From an uncultured Bacteroides sp. (GTDB taxonomy: Bacteria; Bacteroidota; Bacteroidia; Bacteroidales; Bacteroidaceae): 64,000 nucleotides of DNA. The position numbers and the translations under genes were made by a program. Under the pieces are notes generated by a model. The model was not told the DNA's origin. It was given only the letters and a program-made list of their open reading frames with translations, and did not search any database. Positions 54,668 to 63,534 of the stretch are shown here, one piece after another (within the stretch, counting starts at the first letter, position 1; each line of letters begins with the position of its first letter). The stretch covers positions 1 through 64,000 of the forward strand of contig CASDXF010000024.1 in the NCBI GenBank assembly GCA_949285075.1, read 5' to 3'.

Positions 54668-55408
54668 ATGAAGATAGGATTATTCATTCCTTGCTATATT
54701 AACGCTATCTATCCTAACGTGGGAGTAGCGTCGTATAGGCTGTTGAAAAACTTGGGGGTTGATGTGGACTACCCTTTAGACCAGACTTGCTGCGGGCAGC
54801 CCATGGCGAACGCGGGGTTCGAGGGCGAGTCGGCGGAATTGGCGTTGCGGTTCGACGATTTGTTCCGGGCGTACGACTACATCGTTGGGCCTTCCGCCAG
54901 TTGCGTGGCGTTTGTGAAGATGAACCATCCCGGCATCCTGAAGAAGGCGGGACACGTGTGCCACAGCGCGGAAAGGATATATGACATTTGCGAGTTTGTT
55001 CATGACATACTGAGGCCGGCAAGCCTGCCGGCACGTTTCCCTCATAAGGTCAGCATCCATAACAGTTGCCACGGGGTGCGCGAGCTTTTCCTCTCCTCTC
55101 CGAGCGAACGGAATATACCTTATTATAATAAGTTGCGCAATCTGCTCGAAATGGTGGAGGGCATCGAGATTTTTGAACCGAAGCACGTCGACGAGTGCTG
55201 CGGCTTCGGGGGAATGTTCGCCGTGGAGGAGCAGGCGGTGTCTGCGTGCATGGGACGTGACAAAGTGAAAGACCATATGTCTACCGGAGCCGAGTACATC
55301 GTTGGGGCCGACAGTTCCTGCCTGATGCATATGCAGGGAGTCATTGAGCGTGAACATTTGCCTATAAAAGTTCGTCATATCGTAGAAATATTAGCGTCAC
55401 AGTCATGA
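54668..55408 (+). CDS. lutA: lactate utilisation protein A, CCG-domain
   Basis: A 246-residue cytoplasmic protein with two cysteine-rich CCG domains: DQTCCGQPMAN at about 37-47 and DECCGFGGMFAV at about 176-187, which hold a non-cubane iron-sulfur cluster in relatives. It is LutA/LldE, part of the LutABC complex that oxidises L-lactate to pyruvate. GPSASCVAFVKMNHP and HNSCHG are also typical. The stop overlaps lutB by 4 bases (ATGA). In Bacteroidota lutABC may serve lactate or another 2-hydroxyacid. Confidence 0.93.
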   Translation: MKIGLFIPCYINAIYPNVGVASYRLLKNLGVDVDYPLDQTCCGQPMANAGFEGESAELALRFDDLFRAYDYIVGPSASCVAFVKMNHPGILKKAGHVCHSAERIYDICEFVHDILRPASLPARFPHKVSIHNSCHGVRELFLSSPSERNIPYYNKLRNLLEMVEGIEIFEPKHVDECCGFGGMFAVEEQAVSACMGRDKVKDHMSTGAEYIVGADSSCLMHMQGVIEREHLPIKVRHIVEILASQS

Positions 55409-56784
55409 GTACAAAACATTCGGAAGCCGCCGAGAAATTCTTGCGGGATGCCGAGAAGGCGGCGTGGCATAACGAGACTCTTTGGATGGTAAGAGCCAAG
55501 AGAGATAAACTGAGTAAGGAGATTCCCGAATGGGAGGAGCTAAGAAATAAGGCCTGTGAACTGAAGCTCTATTCCAACAGCCACCTTGAGGAGCTTTTAC
55601 TGGAGTTCGAGAAGAACGCCACGGCCAATGGAGCCATCGTGCATTGGGCGAAGGATGCAGCCGAGTATTGCGACATTGTGTATAACATACTGGAGAGCCA
55701 TAAGGTGCGCCACTTCATTAAGAGCAAGTCCATGCTCGCCGAGGAGTGCGGGCTGAATCCTTTCCTTATGCAGCGGGGCATCGATGTTGTGGAATCCGAC
55801 TTGGGCGAGCGCATCTTGCAGCTGATGCGCCTGAAACCGAGCCACATCGTGATGCCGGCCATCCACATAAAAAGGGAACAGGTAAGCGAGTTGTTTGAAA
55901 AAGAGATGGGGACGGAAAAGGGGAACTTCGACCCTACCTATCTGACTCATGCCGCGCGTAAGAATCTGCGTCACCTTTTCCTCAATGCGGAAGCGGCCAT
56001 GACCGGATGTAACTTTGCCGTAGCCTCTACAGGAGATGTTGTGGTCTGTACGAACGAAGGGAATGCGGATATGGGCACTTCTTATCCGAAATTGAATATC
56101 GCAGCGTTCGGCATTGAGAAAATCGTACCGGATTTAGAAGCGTTAGGAGTATTTACCCGTCTGTTGGCGCGATCAGCTACCGGACAGCCTATCACCACTT
56201 ATACCTCACACTACCGTCGACCTCGGAAAGAAGGAGAATATCACATCATCATCGTGGACAACGGTCGAAGCGAATTACTAGCTAAGGCGGAACACGTTAA
56301 AACGCTGAACTGTATTCGATGCGGAGCCTGCATGAACACTTGTCCGGTGTACCGCAGAAGCGGAGGCTACTCTTATACCTATTTTATTCCCGGGCCTATC
56401 GGCATTAACTTGGGGATGGCGCACGCTCCGGAGCGGTATTACGACAACCTCTCCGCCTGCTCGCTGTGCTTGTCCTGCTCTAACGTTTGCCCGGTGAAAG
56501 TTGACTTGGGCGAGCAGATATACAAATGGCGCCAGAAACTCGACGGGATGGGCAAGGCGAATAAGGAGAAGAAGGCTATCTCCGAGGGACTGAAGTTCCT
56601 GATGAACCGGCCCGCACTGTTCAACGCTGCGCTGTGGGCTTCTCCCATAGTGAACGGCCTGCCCCGTTTCATGAAGTATAATGGACTGAATGAATGGGGA
56701 AAGGGACGGGAGCTTCCGAAGTTTGCCAGTGAATCGTTTAATAAAATGTGGAAAAAGAATAAGGTACAAGGAAAGGAGGATTGA
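55405..56784 (+). CDS. lutB: lactate utilisation protein B, iron-sulfur LUD protein
   Basis: A 459-residue protein with an N-terminal LUD domain (AKDAAEYCDIVYNILESHKVRHFIKSKSM, TGCNFAVASTGDVVVCTNEGNADM) and C-terminal ferredoxin motifs CIRCGACMNTCPVYR at about 307-321 and CSLCLSCSNVCPVKVD at about 353-368, binding two 4Fe-4S clusters. It is the core electron-transfer part of LutABC. It overlaps lutA by 4 bases, and lutC starts 2 bases after its stop. All ligands are intact. Confidence 0.94.
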   Translation: MSTKHSEAAEKFLRDAEKAAWHNETLWMVRAKRDKLSKEIPEWEELRNKACELKLYSNSHLEELLLEFEKNATANGAIVHWAKDAAEYCDIVYNILESHKVRHFIKSKSMLAEECGLNPFLMQRGIDVVESDLGERILQLMRLKPSHIVMPAIHIKREQVSELFEKEMGTEKGNFDPTYLTHAARKNLRHLFLNAEAAMTGCNFAVASTGDVVVCTNEGNADMGTSYPKLNIAAFGIEKIVPDLEALGVFTRLLARSATGQPITTYTSHYRRPRKEGEYHIIIVDNGRSELLAKAEHVKTLNCIRCGACMNTCPVYRRSGGYSYTYFIPGPIGINLGMAHAPERYYDNLSACSLCLSCSNVCPVKVDLGEQIYKWRQKLDGMGKANKEKKAISEGLKFLMNRPALFNAALWASPIVNGLPRFMKYNGLNEWGKGRELPKFASESFNKMWKKNKVQGKED

Positions 56785-56786
56785 GC

Positions 56787-57368
56787 ATGAGCAGTAAGGA
56801 AGAAATATTAGCCAGAATTCGCAACAATACACAGACAAAGTATGATAAACCCAATATTGAGAATATGGGCCGATCAAACTACGAGGATAAGATTGGACAG
56901 TTCTGTGCCGTCAGTCGCATGGTAGGAGGAGAGGCCGTCCTATTGGACGAAGGAGAGGATGTGAACGATGTACTCCAAAGCAAGTTTCCCGAGGCCAAAC
57001 GTATCGCTTCCACTCTGCCGGAAGTAACGTGGGCGACATTTAATCCAGATAACTTGAATGACCCGAAGGAGCTAGATGGAACCGAGGTGGCAGTGGTCAC
57101 TGGGGAAATCGGCGTGGCGGAGAATGGTGCAGTATGGATTCCTCAGACGGTGAAGCATAAAGCCATCTACTTTATAGCCGAATGCTTGGTAATTCTGCTT
57201 GACCGCACTAAAATTGTGGACACGATGTACGACGCTTACCGAAAACTGGAGAGCATGGATTACTGCTTCGGTACGTTTATCTCAGGGCCGTCAAAGACCG
57301 CAGACATTGAACAGGCTCTGGTGATGGGAGCGCACGGGGCTCGGAATGTCTTAATCATATTAATATAA
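56787..57368 (+). CDS. lutC: lactate utilisation protein C, LUD domain
   Basis: A 193-residue LUD-domain protein, third part of the LutABC lactate oxidation complex. It begins MSSKEEILARIRNN, and has VVTGEIGVAENGAVWIP and the C-terminal phosphate/nucleotide loop FISGPSKTADIEQALVMGAHG. The longer frame begins at a TTG (56781) that overlaps the lutB stop; ATG 56787 is preferred. Last of the lut genes; a lipoprotein gene follows after 19 bases. Confidence 0.93.
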   Translation: MSSKEEILARIRNNTQTKYDKPNIENMGRSNYEDKIGQFCAVSRMVGGEAVLLDEGEDVNDVLQSKFPEAKRIASTLPEVTWATFNPDNLNDPKELDGTEVAVVTGEIGVAENGAVWIPQTVKHKAIYFIAECLVILLDRTKIVDTMYDAYRKLESMDYCFGTFISGPSKTADIEQALVMGAHGARNVLIILI

Positions 57369-57387
57369 ATGTAGGGAGAAATAAGTC

Positions 57388-57819
57388 ATGAAGGTTAAAT
57401 ATATTGCATTATTATATGTCTTATTGACTGTTAGTTGCGCACCAAAGAAAAAAGCGCAACCGGAAACTCTGCTTGGAGGAGACCGGGACGAGCACGGCTG
57501 TATCGCTTCGGCGGGATACGTGTGGAGTGAAGTCCGCAAGGATTGTATCCGTCTCTTCGAACAAGGCATACGCACAGAATCGCTGAATGAAGACGCCGTT
57601 TCAGCCTTTATCGTTTTCAGTCCAGACTCTACACAAGTGGAATTATTTTTCTCAAACGAACGTCCGAATGAAATATTGGACAGGCGTTCTCTTCCTTCCG
57701 GAAATTATGTGTGGAATGTAGAAGACGATGATACGAAAAACGTACGTTTCGTTGACGACCAATGGACGATAAGCCAAAGAGGGAAAGTTATTTATGCGGA
57801 AAAGCGTAACGGGCGTTAG
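57388..57819 (+). CDS. small lipoprotein, hypothetical
   Basis: A 143-residue lipoprotein; the signal peptide MKVKYIALLYVLLTVSC ends at cysteine 17. The middle has GGDRDEHGCIASAGYVWSEV followed by RKDCIRLFE, a pattern seen in many Bacteroidota lipoproteins, with two conserved cysteines that could form a disulfide (CIASAGYVW ... DCIRLFE). No enzyme motif is seen. It sits between lutC (19 bases) and the kinase gene (35 bases), so it may share their transcript. Confidence 0.8.
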   Translation: MKVKYIALLYVLLTVSCAPKKKAQPETLLGGDRDEHGCIASAGYVWSEVRKDCIRLFEQGIRTESLNEDAVSAFIVFSPDSTQVELFFSNERPNEILDRRSLPSGNYVWNVEDDDTKNVRFVDDQWTISQRGKVIYAEKRNGR

Positions 57820-57854
57820 CTTGAAAAAATAAACACTAATAATAAGATTCGGCG

Positions 57855-58727
57855 ATGTACACGAATAAAGTAAAAAAGATAGCGGCGGTCCATGACCTCT
57901 CAGGAATGGGTCGTGTATCGTTGACCGTCGTTATCCCTATTCTTTCGTCAATGGGATTTCAAGTATGCCCCCTTCCCACGGCAGTGCTGTCGAACCATAC
58001 TCAATATCCAAACTTCTCCTTTTTGGACTTAACGGACGAGATGCCCAAGATAATAGCCGAGTGGAAAAAGTTACAAGTAAGCTTTGACGCCATTTATACC
58101 GGCTATCTGGGTTCTTCCTTGCAGATGCGAATTGTTTCTGACTTCATTAATGAATTCAGGAGACCGGACAGCTTAGTCGTCGCAGACCCGGTATTGGGAG
58201 ACAATGGGCGTCTATACGCTAACTTTAATCAAAATATGGTTAAAGAAATGCGTAAGCTAATTACTCAAGCTGACGTAATCACCCCCAACCTGACCGAGCT
58301 TTTCTACTTATTGAACAAGCCCTATAAGGAAAATAATACGGACGAGGAATTAAAGGAATATTTGAGACTATTGTCCGACCGAGGGCCGCAAATAGTGATT
58401 ATTACTAGCGTACCCGTATTTGGTGACAGCCACAAGACCTCGGTATACGCATACAACCGTCAAGGGAATCGTTACTGGAAGGTGACTTGCCCTTACCTGC
58501 CGGCCCATTATCCCGGTACGGGAGATACCTTCACAAGCGTGATAACGGGCGCGCTGATGCAGGGAGACAGCCTCCCCATCGCTTTAGACCGGGCCGTACA
58601 GTTCATTCTGCAAGGCATCCGTGCCACCTTCGGCTATGAATATGACAATCGGGAAGGGATATTATTAGAAAAAGTTCTCCATAATCTGGACATGCCGATA
58701 CAGAGCGCAAGCTACGAATTGATATGA
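57855..58727 (+). CDS. pyridoxamine kinase (PdxY/PdxK-like)
   Basis: A 290-residue ribokinase-superfamily enzyme that phosphorylates pyridoxamine, pyridoxal or pyridoxine to give vitamin B6 phosphates. It has VHDLSGMGRVSLTVVIPIL at about 13-31, YTGYLGSS at about 80-87, VVADPVLGDNGRLY at about 115-128, DVITPNLTELF, and the anion-hole motif HYPGTGDTFTSVITGAL with the catalytic aspartate at about 226. Length matches PdxY. The gene follows the lut operon and is convergent with cutC. Confidence 0.92.
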   Translation: MYTNKVKKIAAVHDLSGMGRVSLTVVIPILSSMGFQVCPLPTAVLSNHTQYPNFSFLDLTDEMPKIIAEWKKLQVSFDAIYTGYLGSSLQMRIVSDFINEFRRPDSLVVADPVLGDNGRLYANFNQNMVKEMRKLITQADVITPNLTELFYLLNKPYKENNTDEELKEYLRLLSDRGPQIVIITSVPVFGDSHKTSVYAYNRQGNRYWKVTCPYLPAHYPGTGDTFTSVITGALMQGDSLPIALDRAVQFILQGIRATFGYEYDNREGILLEKVLHNLDMPIQSASYELI

Positions 58728-58760
58728 GAAATTCCGCAGAATCGGAATCTAGAACGGAAT

Positions 58761-59504
58761 TTACGGCATCAAAGCGTGAATAGTAGCTCTTACCTGTTTC
58801 GCAGTTGTCACATTACGTTCATATTCGTCAATATGTACCGTCCCTCCCATAGACACACACTCGTTCTTGTACTTCATATTACTACGGATACGCTCACGAG
58901 CTGAAAAATGAAACTCCTGTATACCTGTTTCTTTCGCTATACGAACAATGTTTTTTTCATTTACTCCACAACCTGCAAGAAGAATGATTCTTCCATCCGC
59001 TTGCGTTTGCAGTTCCTTTAATAAAGGAATGCCCGCTTCTGCGTTCGCCTGCTGCCCTGAGGTCAATATGCGATCACAGCCAAGCTCTATGATTTCCTCC
59101 AATGCCTTTTGAGGATTCCGGCACACATCAAATGCCCTGTGAAAAGTAATGGACATTCCGTAAGAGGCCTCTATAAGTTGACGCATAGCGTTCTTGTCCA
59201 CCTCGCCATCCTCTGTCAGACAACCAAACACTACTCCATCAACCTTTAGGCTACGAGCGATTTCAACGTCTTTCAACATTGTCTTAACCTCAACGGAGGA
59301 ATAAAGGAAATCTCCCCCTCTCGGACGGATGATGACATGTAGCCGTGTTGCAGTCAACAACTCTCTGGCTACGGCGATTTCGCCATAAGAGGGAGTCGTC
59401 CCCCCCTCGGGGATGCCAGCGCACAGTTCCACCCGATTGGCTCCACCTTCTTGGGCTGCCACACAACTTTCCACCGAATTTGCGCAAATCTCAAATTGAA
59501 ACAT
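58761..59504 (-). CDS. cutC: CutC family protein
   Basis: A 247-residue TIM-barrel protein of the CutC family (FEICANSVESCVAAQEGGANRVELCAGIPEGGTTPSYG at the N terminus, then VIIRPRGGDFLYSS, GVVFGCLTEDGEVD, TFHRAFDV, LTSGQQANAE, LLAGCGVNEKN, EFHFSAR). The name comes from early copper-tolerance work, which is disputed; the family has enzyme-like conserved sites and its reaction is unsettled. Length equals E. coli CutC (248). A minus-strand -7 box TAAATTTG lies at 59529-59522. Confidence 0.93.
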   Translation of the reverse strand: MFQFEICANSVESCVAAQEGGANRVELCAGIPEGGTTPSYGEIAVARELLTATRLHVIIRPRGGDFLYSSVEVKTMLKDVEIARSLKVDGVVFGCLTEDGEVDKNAMRQLIEASYGMSITFHRAFDVCRNPQKALEEIIELGCDRILTSGQQANAEAGIPLLKELQTQADGRIILLAGCGVNEKNIVRIAKETGIQEFHFSARERIRSNMKYKNECVSMGGTVHIDEYERNVTTAKQVRATIHALMP

Positions 59505-59521
59505 TTCACTTTATGTTTTAA

Positions 59522-59529
59522 CAAATTTA
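59522..59529 (-). promoter_or_regulatory. -7 promoter box for cutC
   Basis: Minus-strand TAAATTTG (TAnnTTTG), 18 bases from the cutC start, so the leader is short. Confidence 0.55.
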
Positions 59530-59545
59530 CTTCTTGCCAAACGAA

Positions 59546-59591
59546 TCAAAAGAGAGCGAATTATGCAGGCTCGCTGAACAATTCGCTCTCT
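59546..59591 (-). terminator. terminator after rny
   Basis: AGAGAGCGAATT (59551-59562) pairs with AATTCGCTCTCT (59580-59591), 12 perfect base pairs. On the minus strand it is followed by TTTTGATT. It stops the RNase Y transcript before cutC. Confidence 0.88.
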
Positions 59592-59618
59592 CTAAAACTA
59601 TCAACTGTCCGGCACAGC

Positions 59619-61154
59619 TTACTTGGCGAAGCTGACCGCTCGCGTCTCACGAATAACCGTAATCTTTACTTGACCCGGATAAGTCATCTCGTCTTGAATC
59701 TTCTTAGCAATTTCCGCTGACAGACTTTCTGTCTGTTTATCGTCAATCTTATCCGCTCCAACAATAACACGCAACTCACGTCCCGCTTGAATAGCGTATG
59801 TTTTGGTTACACCGGGATAAGACATAGCCAACTGTTCAAGGTCGTTCAGACGTTTGATGTACGCTTCCACAATCTCACGACGCGCTCCCGGACGCGCCCC
59901 GGAAATAGCGTCGCAGACTTGCACGATAGGAGCCAACAAACTGGTCATTTCCGTTTCGTCATGATGCGCGCCTATAGCGTTGCAGATATCCGGTTTTTCC
60001 TTATATTTCTCCGCCAACTTCATACCCAATAACGCGTGAGGCAATTCCGGTTCTTCGTCGGGCACTTTACCTATATCATGCAGAAGTCCGGCCCTCTTCG
60101 CTTTCTTCGGATTCAAGCCCAACTCAGAAGCCATTACAGCACATAAGTTCGCAGTTTCCCTAGCATGCTGCAACAAGTTCTGACCATATGAAGAGCGGTA
60201 CTTCATTTTACCGATAATACGGATAAGTTCAGGATGTAGCCCGTGAATTCCGAGGTCGATGGTTGTCCGTTTACCGGTCTCAATAATCTCCTCTTCCACT
60301 TGCTTACGCACCTTAGCCACAACCTCTTCGATACGCGCCGGATGAATACGGCCGTCAGTAACAAGCTGATGTAAAGCCAAACGGGCAATCTCTCGGCGCA
60401 CAGGATCGAAAGCGGAAAGTACTATCGCTTCCGGTGTATCATCCACAACAATCTCTACGCCTGTAGCCGCTTCAAGCGCACGGATGTTACGTCCCTCACG
60501 ACCGATGATCCGACCCTTAATCTCGTCCGACTCAATATGAAATACCGTAACAGAGTTCTCTATCGCTGTTTCTGTAGCTACCCGTTGGATAGACTGAATG
60601 ACGATGCGCTTAGCTTCCTTGCTGGCTGTCAGTTTAGCGTCATCCATTATATCATTGATATATGACTGCGCCTGCGTCTTGGCCTCCTCCTTCAAAGACT
60701 CTACCAAGCGTTCCTTAGCTTCCTCAGCCGATAGGCCAGAAATCGTCTCCAGTTTTTCTATTTCCTGATGCTGCAATCGTTCCAACTCCTCCTTTTTCTT
60801 ATCGATAATAGACAGCTGAGCCTCCAGATTCTCTCTTACGGCTTCCGCTTCCGCCTTTTTCTTCTGAAGCTCCTCCTGCCGTTGAGCAAGCACCATTTCG
60901 CGCTGCTTCAGTTTGTTTTCCACCTGCTGAAGTTTTTGATTACGCGCGGCGACTTCTTTTTCCAACTCCGCTTTCTTGTTCAGGAACTTTTCCTTTACTA
61001 ATAATAATTTTTTCTCCTTGATTACTTCCGCTTCAACTTCCGCATCTTGTAACACCTTATTGTATTTCGATCTCAATACATACCTGAATATAAGGTATGA
61101 AATAACACCTCCTACAACAAGGCAGGCTATCGCCCCTACTATTATTTCCGTCAT
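59619..61154 (-). CDS. rny: ribonuclease Y
   Basis: A 511-residue membrane-anchored endoribonuclease that starts mRNA decay. Order of domains: an N-terminal transmembrane helix ([20 protein letters not shown]), a long charged coiled coil (about 30-180), a KH domain with [24 protein letters not shown] at about 212-235, and an HD domain with [14 protein letters not shown] at about 350-363 and the conserved HHDE. The length is typical. It lies downstream of zapA with a hairpin terminator/attenuator between, and has its own terminator. Confidence 0.96.
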   Translation of the reverse strand: MTEIIVGAIACLVVGGVISYLIFRYVLRSKYNKVLQDAEVEAEVIKEKKLLLVKEKFLNKKAELEKEVAARNQKLQQVENKLKQREMVLAQRQEELQKKKAEAEAVRENLEAQLSIIDKKKEELERLQHQEIEKLETISGLSAEEAKERLVESLKEEAKTQAQSYINDIMDDAKLTASKEAKRIVIQSIQRVATETAIENSVTVFHIESDEIKGRIIGREGRNIRALEAATGVEIVVDDTPEAIVLSAFDPVRREIARLALHQLVTDGRIHPARIEEVVAKVRKQVEEEIIETGKRTTIDLGIHGLHPELIRIIGKMKYRSSYGQNLLQHARETANLCAVMASELGLNPKKAKRAGLLHDIGKVPDEEPELPHALLGMKLAEKYKEKPDICNAIGAHHDETEMTSLLAPIVQVCDAISGARPGARREIVEAYIKRLNDLEQLAMSYPGVTKTYAIQAGRELRVIVGADKIDDKQTESLSAEIAKKIQDEMTYPGQVKITVIRETRAVSFAK

Positions 61155-61171
61155 TCTATGTTAAATTTAAA

Positions 61172-61234
61172 TATAAATAAAAACGCACTGTCACTCATCG
61201 TTGCAACCAAAGTTGCCCGAACAGTTACAGTGCG
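61172..61234 (-). terminator. hairpin between zapA and rny
   Basis: On the minus strand CGCACTGT (61234-61227) pairs with ACAGTGCG (61191-61184) and is followed by TTTTTATTTATA. The 35-base loop contains a second small stem (GTTGC/GCAAC). It can end the zapA transcript with partial read-through into rny; the structured loop leaves room for a small RNA. Confidence 0.7.
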
Positions 61235-61272
61235 TGGTTGTTTTCTATTTTTATATCTCTACACTGGCTTTA

Positions 61273-61563
61273 TCATTCTTCTTTAAAGCATTCCTCCAAC
61301 AAATCCGACAATTCCCTTATCTTTTCCTTATAGGGCTGAGTATCGTTCCGTTGCATCCATTGCAGTTTCTCTAAAGAAAACTGATAGGCCACCATCGCTA
61401 TAAGTTTCTCGGGAGCTAAGCCCTTATAGCGCTCCCGATAGGCGTATAGCCTGACATTTACCTGCTTAGCGGCCTTCCGTACGATTTCCTCCTCTTCCCG
61501 ACTGATAGTCAACGGATAGTTAGAATCCGCTATTTGCAGATTTATCTTTATTTTATCGTTCAT
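61273..61563 (-). CDS. zapA: cell division protein ZapA
   Basis: A 96-residue FtsZ-ring-associated protein that cross-links FtsZ filaments. It has the ZapA N-terminal strand-turn KINLQIADSNYPLTISREEEEIVRKAAKQVN and the C-terminal coiled coil. Length is normal for Bacteroidota. It lies 11 bases after the coiled-coil gene upstream and before rny, an arrangement conserved in the phylum. Confidence 0.9.
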   Translation of the reverse strand: MNDKIKINLQIADSNYPLTISREEEEIVRKAAKQVNVRLYAYRERYKGLAPEKLIAMVAYQFSLEKLQWMQRNDTQPYKEKIRELSDLLEECFKEE

Positions 61564-61574
61564 ACATCTCCTTT

Positions 61575-61868
61575 TTATTCATTCATTAAAGCGATGCACT
61601 TATCGATTTCACGCACTAATTTAGACAAACGCAGCTTCGTTTCCTTAATGTCGCCTCCTTTAAGGTTGATTGCCATCGCAGTCTTTAAGTTTGTGTAGCG
61701 GACTTCCAAGTCATTGTATTGAGCCCGAATCTTCTCGTTGTTCGACCGTTCATCTTCGAGAAGCCTCTTTAATTCCGCATTTTCGCGCTTGATTTCGCCA
61801 TGTAAAAAAATCAAATGCCGTAACCGCGTTTCGAAGGAACTCAATAACTTTTTATCTTCTTCCGTCAT
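61575..61868 (-). CDS. coiled-coil protein upstream of zapA
   Basis: A 97-residue protein that is nearly all coiled coil (EIKRENAELKRLLEDERSNNEKIRAQYNDLEVRYTNLKTA at about 28-67). It begins MTEEDKKLLSSFETRLRHL. The frame is open upstream, but the ATG at 61868 follows a minus-strand -7 box (61896-61889). It sits directly before zapA on the same transcript and may work with it, perhaps in the manner of ZapB; this is by position and coiled-coil nature only, not by sequence match. Confidence 0.8.
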   Translation of the reverse strand: MTEEDKKLLSSFETRLRHLIFLHGEIKRENAELKRLLEDERSNNEKIRAQYNDLEVRYTNLKTAMAINLKGGDIKETKLRLSKLVREIDKCIALMNE

Positions 61869-61888
61869 TACCACACTAAAATTGTACA

Positions 61889-61896
61889 CAAATTTA
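61889..61896 (-). promoter_or_regulatory. -7 promoter box for coiled-coil-zapA-rny
   Basis: Minus-strand TAAATTTG (TAnnTTTG), about 21 bases upstream of the coiled-coil gene ATG. Confidence 0.55.
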
Positions 61897-62191
61897 CGCT
61901 TTACTCTGATATTACAAAAACTTTTCGGGAAAAAACATGTTTTTTTACGAAAAAAAGTACCTCGCACAGACAAAAAGAGAACATCGGACACATTCTTTGA
62001 CAACAGGACCTTAGCCGAACATCTCACCGGAGAAGTCCTCTCAGGACCTGACTAAATTCCGCTCGGATTTATCTTGTAAGCAGTACGACGTAAGCGAACA
62101 AAACTCATCCACAAGAATCAATCATCAAGACTACTTCAGGTGGCGCAGCCACGTTTTATAGCAAAAAGATAGAACATATACCATTTTTCCG

Positions 62192-62199
62192 TATCTTTG
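62192..62199 (+). promoter_or_regulatory. -7 promoter box for TonB-domain gene
   Basis: TATCTTTG (TAnnTTTG), 34 bases before the ATG at 62234. Confidence 0.6.
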
Positions 62200-62233
62200 T
62201 TGCCAACTTATACGTAGAAATAACAAACGGTAT

Positions 62234-63268
62234 ATGAAAAGGTACTTAACCCTTCTTATATTCATACTCTTTCCTTTCTGGCTCACCGCGCAAACCGATT
62301 ATTTGGAACCAGTACGGTCGTTCAGCACTTATACTGGCGAATTAGGCGAATATTATCGCAATGTCTTTCCCCTTTTAGAAACCGGATTCCAACGGCGACC
62401 GTACGCGCGTCTTGTAGTGATTCCCTCCTTCACGCCGGAATACGCCATGTCCGTTGAACGTAGACAAGGCCGATATTGCCTTGTGTCAAACACGCTGTCG
62501 CGCACCTATTGGCAGTCGGACAAAAACTCGGTAAAGGTGAACAGCAAGACCACATTCATTAAGCAGGAACTATACACGACGCTCGGAAGCATCTTCCGCC
62601 AAGTAACCACCGAAGTACAAGACTTGGACGGCACCGCGGCGGGACTGGACGGTGTAGTGTACTACTTCTACTCCACCGACGCGAGGGGGAACATAATAAA
62701 AGGTAAAAAGTGGTCGCCGGACGAAGGCTCCTTGATGGAGAGGCTCGTTACGGTCTGCCAGTCAGCCTATCAGCTGTCTATAGGAAAGAACATTTCCGAA
62801 GCCTCACTGACCGAAGAGGCGGCCGCGCTGCTGAAAGACTTGAAGCAAAGAGCGAAAGAACAGCCGGAAGCTTATAAAAAGCCTCTGTATGTAGGCATCT
62901 ATCAGGTAGGAGCGCAGCTAAAGACGCTTTCGGGAAAAACGATTGACTCTATACCGGAACTCTCCTCGGGAACCACCGACCAATACTTGGACGAGCATCT
63001 GCAATATCCGGCGAAACTGCTTAAAGAGAAGGTCGAAGGATACGCCCTGTGCGAATTTACCATAGACAAGGGGGGAACGGTGTTGCGACCGCACATTCTG
63101 CAAGCCACTCATCCCGAGTTCGCGGCGGAAGCGTTGCGCCTTGTCAAGGAAATGCCGAAATGGAAGCCGGCGGTAGCCGACGGGAATCCTATCGGAACGA
63201 ACTATACCCTCTACGTGCCATTCCGTATAAAAGCGTACCAGAAAGCTCTTCAAAAACATAAGGAATAA
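62234..63268 (+). CDS. TonB C-terminal-domain periplasmic protein
   Basis: A 344-residue exported protein. The signal peptide is MKRYLTLLIFILFPFWLTAQ, cleaved after TAQ. Residues of about 30-220 are unassigned. The last 100 residues form a TonB C-terminal domain: LDEHLQYPAKLLKEKVEGYALCEFTIDKGGTVLRPHILQATHPEFAAEALRLVKEMPKWKPAVADGNPIG. Unlike true TonB it has no membrane anchor or proline-rich spacer, so it is probably not an energy transducer; Bacteroidota carry many such proteins. Single gene with its own promoter. Confidence 0.85.
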   Translation: MKRYLTLLIFILFPFWLTAQTDYLEPVRSFSTYTGELGEYYRNVFPLLETGFQRRPYARLVVIPSFTPEYAMSVERRQGRYCLVSNTLSRTYWQSDKNSVKVNSKTTFIKQELYTTLGSIFRQVTTEVQDLDGTAAGLDGVVYYFYSTDARGNIIKGKKWSPDEGSLMERLVTVCQSAYQLSIGKNISEASLTEEAAALLKDLKQRAKEQPEAYKKPLYVGIYQVGAQLKTLSGKTIDSIPELSSGTTDQYLDEHLQYPAKLLKEKVEGYALCEFTIDKGGTVLRPHILQATHPEFAAEALRLVKEMPKWKPAVADGNPIGTNYTLYVPFRIKAYQKALQKHKE

Positions 63269-63305
63269 AGGGGCGCTCAGCCTTCACGCACGAGCGTTCC
63301 GGTTT

Positions 63306-63442
63306 AGAGCCTGTTTAAAATTTTGCGTTTAAGTGATTTAGTCAGGTCTCTTTTGAGTCCCTTTCCGGTCTCTTTTCCCGATTTCGCTCGTCAGATAGCC
63401 CGCTATCCTCCTCGCAAAACCGGAAAAACATCCTCGAAAAGG
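63306..63442 (+). mobile_element. MITE-like element, truncated
   Basis: It begins AGAGCCTGTTTAAAATTTTG and follows the element at 42865 closely: GTCAGGTCTCTTTTGAGTCC, then GCTCGTCAGATAGCCCGCTA with TCCTCCTCGCAAAACCGGAA. The right inverted repeat is missing; similarity stops near 63442. It is followed by a composite repeat. Confidence 0.78.
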
Positions 63443-63534
63443 GCTCCAACAAGCGGAGAAGTTGTAAACACTATTCATGCACGAAAAGCGACGCTCTCCC
63501 CACCTTCCACCGGAAGTCCGTCTCCTACGAACCT

